From the NCBI GenBank assembly GCA_040954595.2, contig CM082578.2, positions 3,968,001 through 4,032,000 of the forward strand: a stretch of 64,000 nucleotides of DNA. The letters run 5' to 3'. Positions 45,416 to 55,957 of the stretch are shown in pieces (positions within the stretch are counted from its first letter, which is position 1; each line of letters begins with the position of its first letter). The position numbers were made by a program, and so were the translations under genes. Origin of the DNA: Balanoglossus misakiensis. Lineage: Eukaryota > Hemichordata. The notes under the pieces were generated by a model that was given only the letters and a program-made list of their open reading frames with translations, was not told where the DNA came from and ran no database searches.

Positions 45416-46150
45416 ACATGTCAATAATCTGCACTAGTTCCCGCTCTTTCTTGCTTGTGAAATTAACAATTGGCAGCACACAAAGAACCGGAATTAAATG
45501 TATTTCTGTGCAAACTATAACAATATTGACTCTAATTTAAGGCTATTACAAATCGTTCGTTTGCAGAAGTAGAATTGCTAAATCATATGCTGTTGATTTT
45601 TGCATACTAGTATGTACTGCAGATTATTCTGTGGTTCGCGACCTCAAAACTGTGGTATTACACCTCATTATTATGAGAATGAAGAAAATATTCCCTTTCA
45701 AATTCAATTATTTTCGGAGCATTTGTTGAATAGACTATTGTCAAGCAAGTTCAACTTTTCACTTGGTCAGTTTTTCTCTTAATATTTACAACAAATCCCA
45801 CGTATAACCTGTCAAAACTTACATATAGAGCGAAGGAAGATTATTATAAGCAAATGCAATGACGATAGCAAGATGTTCAAAGATGGCAGACCAATGGTTG
45901 ACCTCATATGGAAGCAGTATAATGTTGTTCCCGTTACCCAGTTAAATAGAGCTAAAACCTTGAAATTAGGTGTGTCAGTGCATCGTCTGGCCTTGTCCCA
46001 AATATAGATGAGGGATAATGTTTTCTGTAATGCAAGTGAGGACATGTCAGTAATCTACACTAGTTCCCGCTCTTTCTTGCTTGTGAAATTAACAATTGGC
46101 AGCACATAAAGAACCAGATTAAAATTTATTTCATTGAAATAGTATGACAA
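45416..46150. repeat. ~95-bp direct repeat pair
   Basis: 45421-45515 and 46047-46140 share CACTAGTTCCCGCTCTTTCT, TGCTTGTGAAATTAACAATT and GGCAGCACA(C/T)AAAGAACC, about 626 bp apart. The second copy abuts the broken PAN exon, so these are pieces of intron duplicated with it. Confidence 0.8.
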
Positions 46151-46151
46151 T

Positions 46152-46227
46152 ATTGGATTTCTGAGATCTTGATACCCGTTGTTGAGGTCATTTCCGGGTC
46201 TTGCGACGCTATCTTCAAAGCAGCATC
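46152..46227 (-). pseudogene. Truncated second PAN exon
   Basis: After a TTGATTTCGTAG acceptor in the same phase as the intact PAN exon, it reads CCFEDSVARPGNDLNNGYQ then DLRNP. The match to the 43598-43825 exon stops after ~25 residues and joins duplicated intron sequence, losing the Cys-rich half. Confidence 0.7.
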
Positions 46228-46372
46228 CTACGAAATCAACAGGCAATTGCCGTTGCAGTGGCAGATGACATGACCGTAGACGCTCTTTCAACTGTACAGT
46301 AACAATATTGATTGTCTGCTTGAGGGAGCCCAACAAGAAACCATGGTTGATACAAAGAACACGAATAAATAC

Positions 46373-47060
46373 AGCTGCAAGCAGCAATGGCGGGGCCCAA
46401 GCCGGAATGGTCATCTGAGGTCACCCGAAATTTGGGCAAACATTTTTGACCCCATACTGGTCCAGGTCCATCAGAAACCAAACCTTCAGCCTTACTGGTT
46501 CGCCTGGAATTAGGTATGCACATAATTAATGAGATAAACTGATGTCACAGGTGGCCTCAAAAACGCCAAGTCTGTACCTGCTCTGGATGCTAAGATATGG
46601 TAAAGTAGGTCAAAGGTCACCTGAGGTCATGCAAAATTTGGGCAAGAAATTTTGACCCTATACTGGTCCATGTTCAACAAAAACCAAACCTATAGCCCTA
46701 TTGGTTAGCCTGGAATTAGGTATGCACATAATTAATGAGATATGCAGGTGTCACAGGTGACCCCCATTTTGGCTTTTCAATTTTAGTCCCAACCCTCCAA
46801 ACGCCAAGTCTGAACCTGCTGTGGATGCCGAGATATAGTAGTAAAATATATAGTAGATAAAGTAGGTCAAAGTTCACCTGAGGTCACCCAAAATTTGGGC
46901 AAGAAATTTTGACCCTATACTGGTCCATGTTCCATAAGAACGAAACATCTAGCCCTATTAGTTAGCCCGGAATTAGGTATGCACATAATTAATGAGTTAA
47001 GCAGGTGTTACAGGTGAGCCCAAAATTTTGCCTTTTATTTTGGTCCCATTGTGCTCACTG
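46373..47060 (-). repeat. Second dispersed copy of the array element
   Basis: Begins AGCTGCAAGCAGCAATGGCG, then GGGGCCCAAGCC, and carries three sub-repeats with AGGTCAAAGGTCACCTGAGG-like words and CCTGGAATTAGGTATGCAC. It starts at the same hairpin edge as the copy at 42383, so this edge is probably a true element end. Confidence 0.8.
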
Positions 47061-47111
47061 ACCAAGAGACAGTCACTGTACAGGACTATTGCACAGACCA
47101 GAATTCCACAT

Positions 47112-47357
47112 GTGGGACCAAAATTTGTGTCCTAAACCCCTGCGTCGCTCACGGTGATTGGTAGCTCTAATGTCCCTATGTCCCCTTTCCGTTCAGTCAT
47201 TGGCTGCCTATACGTCATTTCGTCTCATTAGTATTTACTGTTCCGAATTCAGCTCATTCATTGGCTGCTTTACGTTCTTGTCCCTTGCCTCACTTTCGAG
47301 TGTTCATTGCCTCGTTCTTTTATGTGCTCCTTACCGTCACGTAATATGCGGGACTAG
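47112..47357. repeat. Harbinger-type terminal inverted repeat, left
   Basis: Complementary to 53530-53775 over 246 bp with few mismatches (e.g. TTGGCTGCC versus TTGACTGCC). Homology stops at GGGACTAG. Confidence 0.9.
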
Positions 47358-47386
47358 TCAAAGACTCCCAGACTCCAGGTGTTTCA

Positions 47387-47419
<33 letters not shown>

Positions 47420-47610
47420 CTTTATTTAAAGAGGGTAATCTGATTACAAATGAATTGTAATTTACATCAGGGCCCTCATGAAAAAAATACAAGTTCATAT
47501 AAATAGTGCATCGTAAGTACACAACTGAAACAAAAAAAAGAGCGAGGACATAGATAAATGAAAGAATAAATAAATAAATAAATAAATGAGAAATCCAATC
47601 AAACAATGAG

Positions 47611-48999
47611 CTATCCATCCAAATCTGAACCTTCATTACAAAACTTCGTAAAAAGGTAACTGTACAATGCTGATTTGAATGATGATAAACTTGCATGGTT
47701 ACGGATATATACAGGAATTGAGTTCCAAGTTTTTGCTGCTCGATAGGCAAACGACCTTTGACCCATGGCAGTCCTGAACCTTGGTGGGTAGAGGTCACCG
47801 GCGCTGACACTTCGAGTATTTAAACGATTCATTTCTGAAAGAGGTCGGAAAAGATCCCTAATATAGTTGGGTGCGAGGTCATTTAGAGCTTTGAAAGTCA
47901 TAATAGCCGTGAAATATACAATGCGAAAATCAACAGGTAACCAATGCAGACTGATGAGAAGAGAACGGGATGAAAATGTCGTGTCCACTCCAAGGATTAC
48001 CCTAGCAGCTCTTTTCTGAAGTTTATACAATCTTTGGAGGTTTGTCTTTGACGTATTACCCCAAACTATACAGCAGTAGTCAAACAAAGAGAGAAACAAA
48101 GCATTGTAAGCCAATAAAAGTACATGTCTTTGACGTCTTAGAACACCAATTCTAGTCGAAAGGTTTTTACAAAGATTGTTGATGTGGTCGTCCCAACTTA
48201 ACATGTTGTCAATTTGAATACCAAGTAACTTGTGGGTAGTGACATTGTCGATTTGAGTGCCATTAATAAGAACACGAAACGTAATGTCAGAGTCAAAGAA
48301 CACGCTGATTTTGGGACACGATGCAATAACCATACACTTTGTTTTTGTAGTATTTATAGCCATGTTATTGTTGTGAACCCAGTGTGAGACAGGAAGGAGA
48401 TCACCATTCATACCACTTTCAATGTGTTCGATATCAATGCCAGAAACACACATGGTCTGGTCGTCGGCAAACATATTCAAACTTCCCGACATGAGGCAGA
48501 GTGGAAGATCATTGATGAACATTAAAAATAAGAGTGGTCCTAAAATAGAGCCTTGAGGTACACCGCTTGTCATTGGCATAACGTCAGAGTCTGCTCCCAT
48601 GTATGAAACAAATTGACTACGTTCTGAAAGGTATGATCGAAACCACTTGAGCGACATTTCGGAAAGCCTGTATACATAGAGTTTTGAAAGCAAAATTTCA
48701 TGATCAACAAGATCAAAAGCTTTACATAAATCTAAATACATAACACCGGTGTATAAACTCTCATCCATATTCAGTAATAGCTGATCTGTAAACTTGAGTA
48801 AAGCAGTATGACAAGAGTGGTGTTGTCTAAAACCTGATTGTGAATCGGCAATAAGATTGTATGAATGCAGAAAGTTAAAAAGACTTATAAATACATGCTT
48901 TTCCAGGATTTTGAAGAGGACTGGTAAAAGGGAGATAGGCCTATAATTATTAACATCATTCTTTTCCCTCCCTTGTGTATTGGGATAACCTTGGCACAT
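47611..48999 (-). CDS. LINE reverse transcriptase, 462-aa open part
   Basis: RT motifs: NNYRPISLLPV, YLDLCKAFDLVDH (first Asp), GVPQGSILGPLLF, NMFADDQTMCVSG (Asp pair), and a C-terminal SLHWLPVDFRI. It resembles the L2/CR1/Jockey lineage. The N-terminal part (48885-49853) is in another frame. The two meet near 48960 at an A-rich run, a one-base shift. The element is otherwise well preserved. Confidence 0.85.
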   Translation of the reverse strand: MCQGYPNTQGREKNDVNNYRPISLLPVLFKILEKHVFISLFNFLHSYNLIADSQSGFRQHHSCHTALLKFTDQLLLNMDESLYTGVMYLDLCKAFDLVDHEILLSKLYVYRLSEMSLKWFRSYLSERSQFVSYMGADSDVMPMTSGVPQGSILGPLLFLMFINDLPLCLMSGSLNMFADDQTMCVSGIDIEHIESGMNGDLLPVSHWVHNNNMAINTTKTKCMVIASCPKISVFFDSDITFRVLINGTQIDNVTTHKLLGIQIDNMLSWDDHINNLCKNLSTRIGVLRRQRHVLLLAYNALFLSLFDYCCIVWGNTSKTNLQRLYKLQKRAARVILGVDTTFSSRSLLISLHWLPVDFRIVYFTAIMTFKALNDLAPNYIRDLFRPLSEMNRLNTRSVSAGDLYPPRFRTAMGQRSFAYRAAKTWNSIPVYIRNHASLSSFKSALYSYLFTKFCNEGSDLDG

Positions 49000-49930
49000 T
49001 TAAAACAATCAGGAAAAACACCACTGTTTATGGACCTATTAAAAATATCAGTCACAGACTTTGCAATACAAGACACACCAATCTTCAAGAATTTTGGAGA
49101 AATATTGTCGCTACCAGCTGCTTTAGAATCATTCAGTAAAGAAAGCTGTTTTGTAACAAAATCAACATGAATCGCAGGAATGTGAAAATTTACAGAGCTA
49201 TCACAAAAGTGAGAGTTAACCCAGTCGTCAATGAGGCTAAAGTCAGGTGTTGAGCGAAGGCAATGGCGATACTTACTAACAATACCAGTAAAGTGGGCAT
49301 TAAATGCCTGGGCATTATTCTTGTGATTTGAAACTGTTTTCCCTTCGTACTGAATAGAAAGACTGTGTGAACGGGGATCGCCATGGGAGAGAATTTCGTT
49401 GATGGAGCGCCAAATAACAGAGGGGTTTCTGGAATTGTTCCTAAAAATATCACGATAATACTGTCGCTTTGCATAGGAAATTGAGTAAACAACTCTATTT
49501 CTCAGAGATCTATAAAGCAACCAATCATTGGGAGAATTTGAGCGGGTGGCCTTAACAAGATGATAGTCTCTGACACGAATAAGGTCCAGAATGTCTGCAG
49601 AAAACCATGGTGGTTGTCTGAGTCTTTTCACTCGCTTTTCAATAAAGGGCGCATGCGCATTACAGACATGGTTGAAACAATCTGTCCACTTTTCAAAGAG
49701 TACATTGACATTATCTATCTCACAAGCCTGTGGCCATTGAGTAGCCTGTAAAGTATGAGTAAAATTCATAGCGGAAAAGTTACAAAACTGCCAACATTTA
49801 ACAGAAATATGCGATCCTCTGGAGACGTTGTTACCATGGAGACGCCTCACCACACAAACAGGAAAGTGATCAGAGATGCCTATTTTGGGGACACAATCTT
49901 GACTTTGTGAAGCCGCAAATTTTCCCCAAC
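48961..49930 (-). pseudogene. LINE endonuclease end and linker, frameshifted from RT
   Basis: Encodes SDHFPVCVV (the SDHxP motif of APE endonucleases), the helical linker with PPWFSADILDLIRVRD and KRQYYRDIFRNNSRNPS, and the start of RT (FKCAKVIPIHKGGKR). The frame then breaks. Confidence 0.8.
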
Positions 49931-50148
49931 TAAAAAGAAACGTGGGCCTAGGAGCGACGTGATTGAATCATGGAAACTGTTTCGGGCAACAGAAACCCCA
50001 AGAGCATATTGACACTTTGCGATTATTAAACCATCTTTTCATTTTTCCCCTTTTCAGTGTTTGTTTTGCCGTTACCAAACACATTGTCAAGCTAACGCAA
50101 AAAATAAAATCGCGTGGCTGAAAAGTACTCCGTAATACCAATGTCTCT

Positions 50149-50170
50149 GCGCGCGCGCACACACACACAC
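50149..50170. repeat. (GC)n(AC)n alternating tract
   Basis: GCGCGCGCGCACACACACAC is alternating purine-pyrimidine and Z-DNA prone. It sits just 3' of the transposase gene. Confidence 0.9.
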
Positions 50171-50270
50171 GTCAGCGCAGTTGCATATTTCGAATATAAC
50201 AAGTACAAAAAAACACATCATTATTTTATTTTAAAGATCTTAAGCTTAACTAGTAGATTTGCGCCAAGAC

Positions 50271-51447
50271 TCAACGCATGAAACGATACAATCTGATATG
50301 TCGCTGGGCTAAAAATGCGCACACTTCTACAATAATCGGCATTAGCCAACGTGGGTGCCGATAAACAGAATAAATTGCCCTATAAGTTTTCATATATTTT
50401 ATGGCATGTTCAACATAAACTCGGGCAAAATTAAATTCTCTATTGAATACGAGCATCTCTGGGCGGTACGGACCACGCAACTCAGGGGTTGGAAATCTCG
50501 TTAATAGCGGATACATATTTGGGTATCCTTGGTCAGCCAAAAAATATACATCTCGTGGAATCTGCAATTCACCTTCCAACCCTATCGATGGTAACAATCT
50601 GTACTGCATGGCATCATTAGCATGTCCCAGAAATCCCGACTGAATGAAAATAATGTTACATTGATTGTCCACAATAACTTGGGTGCTCATTGCATGATGA
50701 CGAGCGTATCCACTGTAAAAGTTATGCTGTTCTTCAACTTCGGGACGATATATTTCATGTAGAGTACCATCGATTGTACCTACGGCATTAGGAAAATGTT
50801 CCCATTGTCCACGTAGTTGGCCAAAGCGTTCCAACGATGGCCAGCGGACGCTACGTCGAAAGTAATGCCAAATTAATGAGAGAAGGTGACGTATTTCTCT
50901 ATGAATAGTCGTGTTGCTTACCCCAAACCACGCTGCTAGTAAGTCTAGAGTAGGATAATGCCGTAGCCAAATAAAAGTGAGAAGAAAACGATTTCTTGAA
51001 TCCATGGCAGGATGACGACGTAGATTCGGTTCCAGGTCATGTATAATAACTTCCATCGATTGAATGGTTTCTCCAGTTAACATCCAGAAATGGCGAGGAC
51101 GTCCTTGTAATGATGTCCAAACATCTACGCCATTACCTCGGCCAATACCATCATCGTTTGAAAAAAAGCAGGTTGTATATGGTTGGTGGTCGTCGTAAAG
51201 GTGGACGCAGGATGTCACACAACAGACGTGTCAAGATCTGGATAAACGACAGATCATCAACCAACTGCGCTAGATGATACACTTCCCGTTCTTCAGAATA
51301 CATTGGGAGATGGATGACCACGGAGACTACAGACAATATCACCATCATACTTCGGATACAAGATATGAGAAGCAATATTTGATTTCGCTGGAGTGGCATT
51401 TTGAATGATATTGAAGTTTGTGGTGTTCCGTTTGAAGATGCTTTCAC
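50271..51447 (-). pseudogene. HARBI1-like DDE transposase, one-base frameshift
   Basis: DDE_Tnp_4-type transposase that cuts and moves the element. Visible catalytic blocks: NAVGTIDGTLHE (first Asp), VYFLADQGYPNMY (second Asp), ARVYVEHAIKYMK (Glu), and GFLGHANDAMQ between them. A DNA-binding helix-turn-helix region (LLAAWFGVSNTTIHREI) precedes. The main open part (50271-51218) lacks an ATG at a sensible place. The preceding frame (51151-51447, from MKASSNG) runs into it at a run of seven T (coding strand, ~51161-51167). One T fewer would give about 389 residues, the usual family length. Either a real lesion or an assembly slip. Confidence 0.85.
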
Positions 51448-51878
51448 GATGTGGGATTTGTCGCATACACTAACTTGTAAAACCCTATTCTAAGCATGCG
51501 TTGCGAAATACAGTTTTAACATGTCTAAAGTTTCATTTGCATAACCGGACCGTTGACCAGTCACAAATAAGCAGGAGTGGGATCACATCGCACGCCAGAT
51601 GTTCAATTTTGAATGCCAATAGACACGGAGACATCCACAAGTTGTTTCTTATTTCCCTTTTCATTTTTTGTATGGCTGAAAATTAACCATTTATTTTCTA
51701 CTTTTAATGTCATCAACCCTTTTGAAATAGTATTCAGCAAAGTTTACCAGAAATCATGTATAATTCATATGGCCAATAAAACTTTGATTCGATTCTGTAA
51801 AATTAGTCGATCACACGAGGGATACCTGCAGACTAATAGGGAGTCAATTTGTCGTATCCGATTCATTTCGCGACAGCC
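51448..51878. promoter_or_regulatory. Shared divergent promoter region of the Harbinger genes
   Basis: 430 bp between the transposase start and the partner gene's ATG. AT-rich. No distinct TATA or hairpin stands out. Placement alone suggests both promoters are here. Confidence 0.35.
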
Positions 51879-52111
51879 ATGGCTTCTACGCGTACACCAC
51901 GCTGTGTTGTAACGGACGCCGAGATAAATTTGATTAGGGCCGGGATGAGAATCCATAATACAAATTATGGAAATATTGTCCATTTCATGAGACAGTCTGG
52001 TCGTTTGGCCAACAGTGGGATGCCAGCCAATGCAGTACGGCTCTATCAAACCGGACTGATGAAACCACTACGTCGGCGTGTTCGAGATGTTGTCGCTAAA
52101 CGTATCTCAGA
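51879..52111 (+). CDS. Harbinger partner protein, exon 1
   Basis: ATG in strong context (GACAGCCATGG) begins MASTRTPRCVVTDAEINLI, with RIHNTNYGNIVHFMRQSGRL and AVRLYQTG after it. The exon ends phase 2 at a CTCAGA/GTAAGT donor. The known partner in Harbinger elements is a Myb/SANT-like DNA-binding protein. This one is short, basic and helical but has no Trp triad, so the Myb label is not supported. Position and divergent orientation suggest the same role: targeting and nuclear import of the transposase. Confidence 0.65.
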
Positions 52112-52445
52112 GTAAGTTTTATTATAGTTTCAAACCGAGGGGAGTATTTCTCAAACAGGGAAAGCACATGAAGTCTGTGAAATGTGAGTTTGACGGGTAT
52201 TGTCTCCCAGAAAAGCACGAAATTTCGTATTGCATCTATCGCAGCCAAAGTTTCTGTGTTTCTCTATGTAACTCCTCTGCTAATTTGCATATTTTGTCTT
52301 GTCCGTTTCTTTGAATATAATTCACAAGTACATGTATGGCAAATATTGATATCTCCACTATCATTGAAATCTAGCTATGAAATACAGTACGATTTTTAAT
52401 ATTCATGTGCCGTCCTGGTAATCAGTCAGCAATTTTTGTTTATAG

Positions 52446-52926
52446 CGTCCGACAAATACGTGAACGGGAGATGAGGTATGCGGCGCTGAGAACACCGGAG
52501 CAGAGGGCACCGGTACAAGCACTGGCACCACGACCACCGACACCACCACTGCCCCCGCCGCCGACACAAGCGCCTCCACCACCACCACAGCCGCTACCGC
52601 AAGCGCCTCCACCGCCACCACCACCGACACAAGCACCACCACCACCACCACCACAGCCACAACCACTTCTACCAGAAGGTGAACCTCCTGCTGCCGATGA
52701 GCCCTTGGACCATCACAGGGAGCCCAATCCTGATGGTGACGACGGGAGGGGGATCCCTGCACCAGAGGACGCCCAAGAGAGACCACCACAGGGCGGAAGA
52801 CGGCTGTACCATCTAGTGCGAGAGGCCCATGAATTATATGTGGACTTCTTGAGAAACACTCTCCCTGACACTATGGCGAATGTAAATCGCACGCTGGATC
52901 GCCTTAGACAGATTGTGAGCACATAA
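52446..52926 (+). CDS. Harbinger partner protein, exon 2
   Basis: Follows a TTTTTGTTTATAG acceptor and starts in the phase that fits exon 1, giving 237 residues in all. It opens with VRQIREREMRYAALRTPEQ, then a long Pro-rich stretch (PPPPTQAPPPPP-type), an acidic patch, and a helical C-terminus (LYHLVREAHELYVDFLRNTL ... LDRLRQIVST) that could oligomerise. Stop at 52924-52926. No known domain recognised. Confidence 0.65.
52530..52665 (+). repeat. CCACCG/CCACCA microsatellite inside exon 2
   Basis: Triplet-rich tract coding the Pro run. It is the cause of the skewed composition and likely varies in length between copies. Confidence 0.8.
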
Positions 52927-53529
52927 CACGAATAAAATATTTTTTTATCTATCACCTAAGATTTGTCATTTATCTGGGTTTTTTAATATTCCCCACCACC
53001 AATGCAACAGCCCCTTACATGAAGACTTAGCCTTTTAGTGATAGTATGTTGTATCGATAAAGAGCATATTGCAAACATATTGAAGGAAATGCCAATACAA
53101 TTGCCAGGAAACAAATAGCGAGAGCACAAACATTTCCCAGAGTTCCGCTGTTGAAGATATCTTTTTTTATCTTTATACTACCCAAATATGTTTTTATTTT
53201 CTAGGAATAGAAAAAAACAAACACATATTTGACATTCAGGGGGTACCTAGACTCTATGGCAGTCGCTGTGCCTGTCGATAAGGAATGAAATTTTCATACT
53301 GCATACGACGCGCCAGGCAAAGCCACTAGCGACTGTGTGATTAGCGTCGCGTCCATATGACGTTCTAGCGGACGCGCATTTCAGTATTGGGGCAAGACTA
53401 GGGAATGGCCCGTAGCTTTGACGCCGGAGCTTCATGACACGGTGACAAACAATAGGGTGCAGCGCATGTGCAAAACAAATTTAGTCTTTACATATATGTT
53501 TCGACCATGCTCTGTCTGGTAATGATTGG
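52927..53529. other. 3' region of the Harbinger element
   Basis: AATAAA at ~52932 is a likely polyadenylation signal for the partner gene. Nothing else recognised before the right terminal repeat. Confidence 0.5.
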
Positions 53530-53775
53530 CTAGTCCCGCATATTACGTGACGGTGAGGAGCACATAAAAGAACGAGGCAATGAACACTCGAAAGTGAGGC
53601 AAGGGACAAGAACGTAAAGCAGCCAATGAATGAGCTGAATTCGGAACAGTAAATACTAATGAGACGAAATGACGTATAGGCAGTCAATGACTGAACGGAA
53701 AGGGGACATAGGGACATTAGAGCTACCAATCACCGTGAGCGACGCAGGGGTTTAGGACACAAATTTTGGTCCCAC
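53530..53775. repeat. Harbinger-type terminal inverted repeat, right
   Basis: Reverse complement of 47112-47357. Ends GGTCCCAC followed by ATG. Confidence 0.9.
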
Positions 53776-54258
53776 ATGAAATACGTCTAGTAAGACGTGG
53801 GCATTGCTTAACCATAGAGGTATAAGTAAAGGTATACATTTAATTTAAAAAAATTAAAAAATGACATCTAGGACAAAAAAACATCCTTCCCTTTGACGAA
53901 CAGCCGTTTGATAACTTGGCAATTTACAGACCTGAACATTTTATGTATCAGCTACATATTCGTTCTCTCTTCCCTATATTATATCGCTTTTCTTTACAGC
54001 GCCCCAGCAAGTTCTGTGTATGTGTACATGCAATTATTGTTGTTGAGAAATGAATTCATGTCCGGCCTTGAATACAATTTTTGAAAACTAACATCCCAGA
54101 CTATACAAACATGGAGCCAGTTGAGGAGATAAATACTAAGTTCTAAATCATGCCTTATTGAGCCGAACAAAACGTCAAGTTGTTGGCACACAGAACAAAA
54201 AGGTAACACATAGTGGGTGTTAAAGGTATACGGTCACCTATACAAATTTAGCCACAGT
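53776..54258. other. Spacer, no feature seen
   Basis: AT-rich, without a convincing ORF or repeat. Confidence 0.4.
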
Positions 54259-54391
54259 TACACTACAGACTGAATGTCCTGCACATGGCGCGCTTGCCGG
54301 GCGCGCTCAGTGGCCTGCGTGATGTGATGTCGATCGACGCCATGTTTGTTTACATGATTGTACAATCGTGCGTAGCTATGGTCTGACGCAG

Positions 54392-54429
54392 CATGGAGGT
54401 ACTAGAGAGATCTCTCTAGTACCTCCATG
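54392..54429. mobile_element. 38-bp perfect palindromic insertion, 7-bp duplication
   Basis: Arms CATGGAGGTACTAGAGAGA and TCTCTCTAGTACCTCCATG, flanked by GACGCAG at 54385-54391 and 54430-54436. Copy 1 has the empty site (GTCTAACGCAGGG on its coding strand, ~32601-32607). The tip is the same as in the 28-bp insertion at 40152-40179. Confidence 0.9.
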
Positions 54430-55368
54430 GACGCAGGGACTCTCTACCTGTTTCATCGCCTGGTAAATTAGATGGATATTCTCAAAACAGTAGAATGTAT
54501 ATTGTGTTCTGATTGCATTCTTCGTGTGTATCAAACTTTTATTTTATTGATTTCCTTTTGTTGTCAGCCACATGCGAGTAGCCTTGCCAATAAACAGTCG
54601 TGTTTACTCGGTAAACAAGTGGAATCACTGACTTGCCTCAAAAACAACAGTAGCAGGTGTAGTTCCTTTCCCTCCTACCACCATGCAACATACAACATAC
54701 AATCCGCATGAAAAAAGCACTCCTGAAGAACTATGAAATGTCTAGCTTGTGTTCATTCTGTCAAACAATTGCATGGACTCCAGCCATATTCAATGCCAGA
54801 TCTTAAACTCACCGTCAGTGAGTTAGATACAGGTGCACACATACATGTATGACACTATTGTGAAGTAACATTTTTTTTATTTTAGAAAATGTGAAAAATA
54901 ATAGGGAAAATTTTGAGTTTACATAAATGTTACAAACTATACAGCAAGTCACATCAGAGTAGAATAAAAATGTCCTCAAGTACAAATAAACAGCAAAACG
55001 GGAAAATGCATCGATGTCGGAACTACTAAAGTCGAGAATCAGCTCTGAATTTATTCAGTAATCTAGTGCTTGGGGCGGAAACTTTAATGCAGAACACACT
55101 CTCTCGATATGCAAATATAACTTATTGAAACTCGTTGCCATACGAACAAATGACCAGGAACCATCGACACGGTCTATATATACATGTACACTGAGAAGCC
55201 ATAGAGACGTGCATGTTCAAATAGACCTGAGGCTGAGGCTTTACCGCTGTCAGAAGAAACAGCGAGGGCTTCGAACGTACTTTTATTTTTTCACACTTAA
55301 ATCACTGCTCGTAAATTAATGCATCAAAAGTAAAAGTTTCCTTTTTCCTTTTAAATTTAAAAGTATAT

Positions 55369-55563
55369 ATGGCCTATGTCACGATCAAAATTGCGATTTT
55401 GTTTATAACTAGCATAGCTGCAATAATTAGAGTGATGGGTAGCTATTTTCGCTTGGTTGAATCACGGTCACTCCACAAGGGTCGCGGACGTAGTCAGAAT
55501 TATGGACGAAAAAGTCGGAACAATCAAGCCCGAGAGTATACTGCGAGCAGTCATACCCATTGA
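55369..55563 (+). CDS. Conserved 64-aa membrane-like ORF, copy 2
   Basis: MAYVTIKIAILFITSIAAII leader with a basic tail, as in copy 1 at 30556-30750. The insertion at 55568 lies just beyond its stop. Confidence 0.35.
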   Translation: MAYVTIKIAILFITSIAAIIRVMGSYFRLVESRSLHKGRGRSQNYGRKSRNNQAREYTASSHTH

Positions 55564-55567
55564 TACT

Positions 55568-55957
55568 TATGAAAGCCTGTTAGGGACATTTCGTAAAGCA
55601 AAAAAAAAATTTTTATCTCGTGAGCACGAGATACTAAGTCGTGAGCACGAGATACTAAGTCGTGAGCACGACATACTAAGTCGTGAGCACGACATACTAA
55701 GTCGTGAGCACGAGATACTAAGTCGTGCGCACGATATACTAAGTCGTGCGCACGAGATAATTATCTCGTGCTCACGAGATACTAAGTCTCTCGTGCTCAC
55801 GACTTAGTATGTCGTGCTCACGACTTAGTATCTCGTGCTCACGACTTAGTATGTCGTGCTCACGACTTAGTATCTCGTGCTCACGACTTAGTATCTCGTG
55901 CTCACGAGATAAAAAAAATTGTTTTGCTTTACGAAATGTCCCTAACGGGCTTTCATA
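55568..55957. mobile_element. 390-bp MITE made of inverted 21-bp repeats
   Basis: Target duplication GATACT at 55562-55567 and 55958-55963. Terminal inverted repeats begin TATGAAAGCC and continue GTTAGGGACATTTCGTAAAG. Copy 1 shows the empty site (CATTGATACTCATATGAAAT on its coding strand, near 30555). The interior is two opposed arrays of about seven and six 21-bp units, each with a small palindrome (CTCGTGAGCACGAG type) joined by ATACTAAGT. No protein is intended. Since 21 is a multiple of 3, frames read as a heptad-like SREHEIL repeat by chance. Confidence 0.9.

Larger units (their letters stand above)
47388..49930 (-). mobile_element. L2-like LINE nested in the Harbinger element
   Basis: Ends in (ATT)n at 47388-47418 (+ strand). 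Coding runs minus from about 49930, where the last part of an APE endonuclease is visible (KIGISDHFPVCVVRRLHG). The 5' part is missing, as usual for LINE truncation. Confidence 0.85.
47112..53775. mobile_element. PIF/Harbinger-type transposon with nested LINE
   Basis: 246-bp terminal inverted repeats (47112-47357, 53530-53775) begin GTGGGACCAAAATTTGTG. Outside, AT follows on both sides, but the edge CATGTGGG / CCCACATG makes the exact end ambiguous. Inside are a DDE transposase (minus) and a two-exon partner gene (plus), diverging from a shared ~0.6 kb region. A ~2.5 kb L2-like LINE lies between the left repeat and the transposase. Without it the element would be ~4.1 kb. Confidence 0.9.

Noticed and set aside
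51879-52111. Calling the Harbinger partner a Myb/SANT protein
   Set aside because: No Trp-rich three-helix pattern is visible. Only the gene's position supports that label.
55612-55912. CRISPR-like regular 21-bp repeats
   Set aside because: Repeats are contiguous with no unique spacers, flip orientation in the middle, and sit within terminal inverted repeats and a target duplication. It is a foldback MITE.
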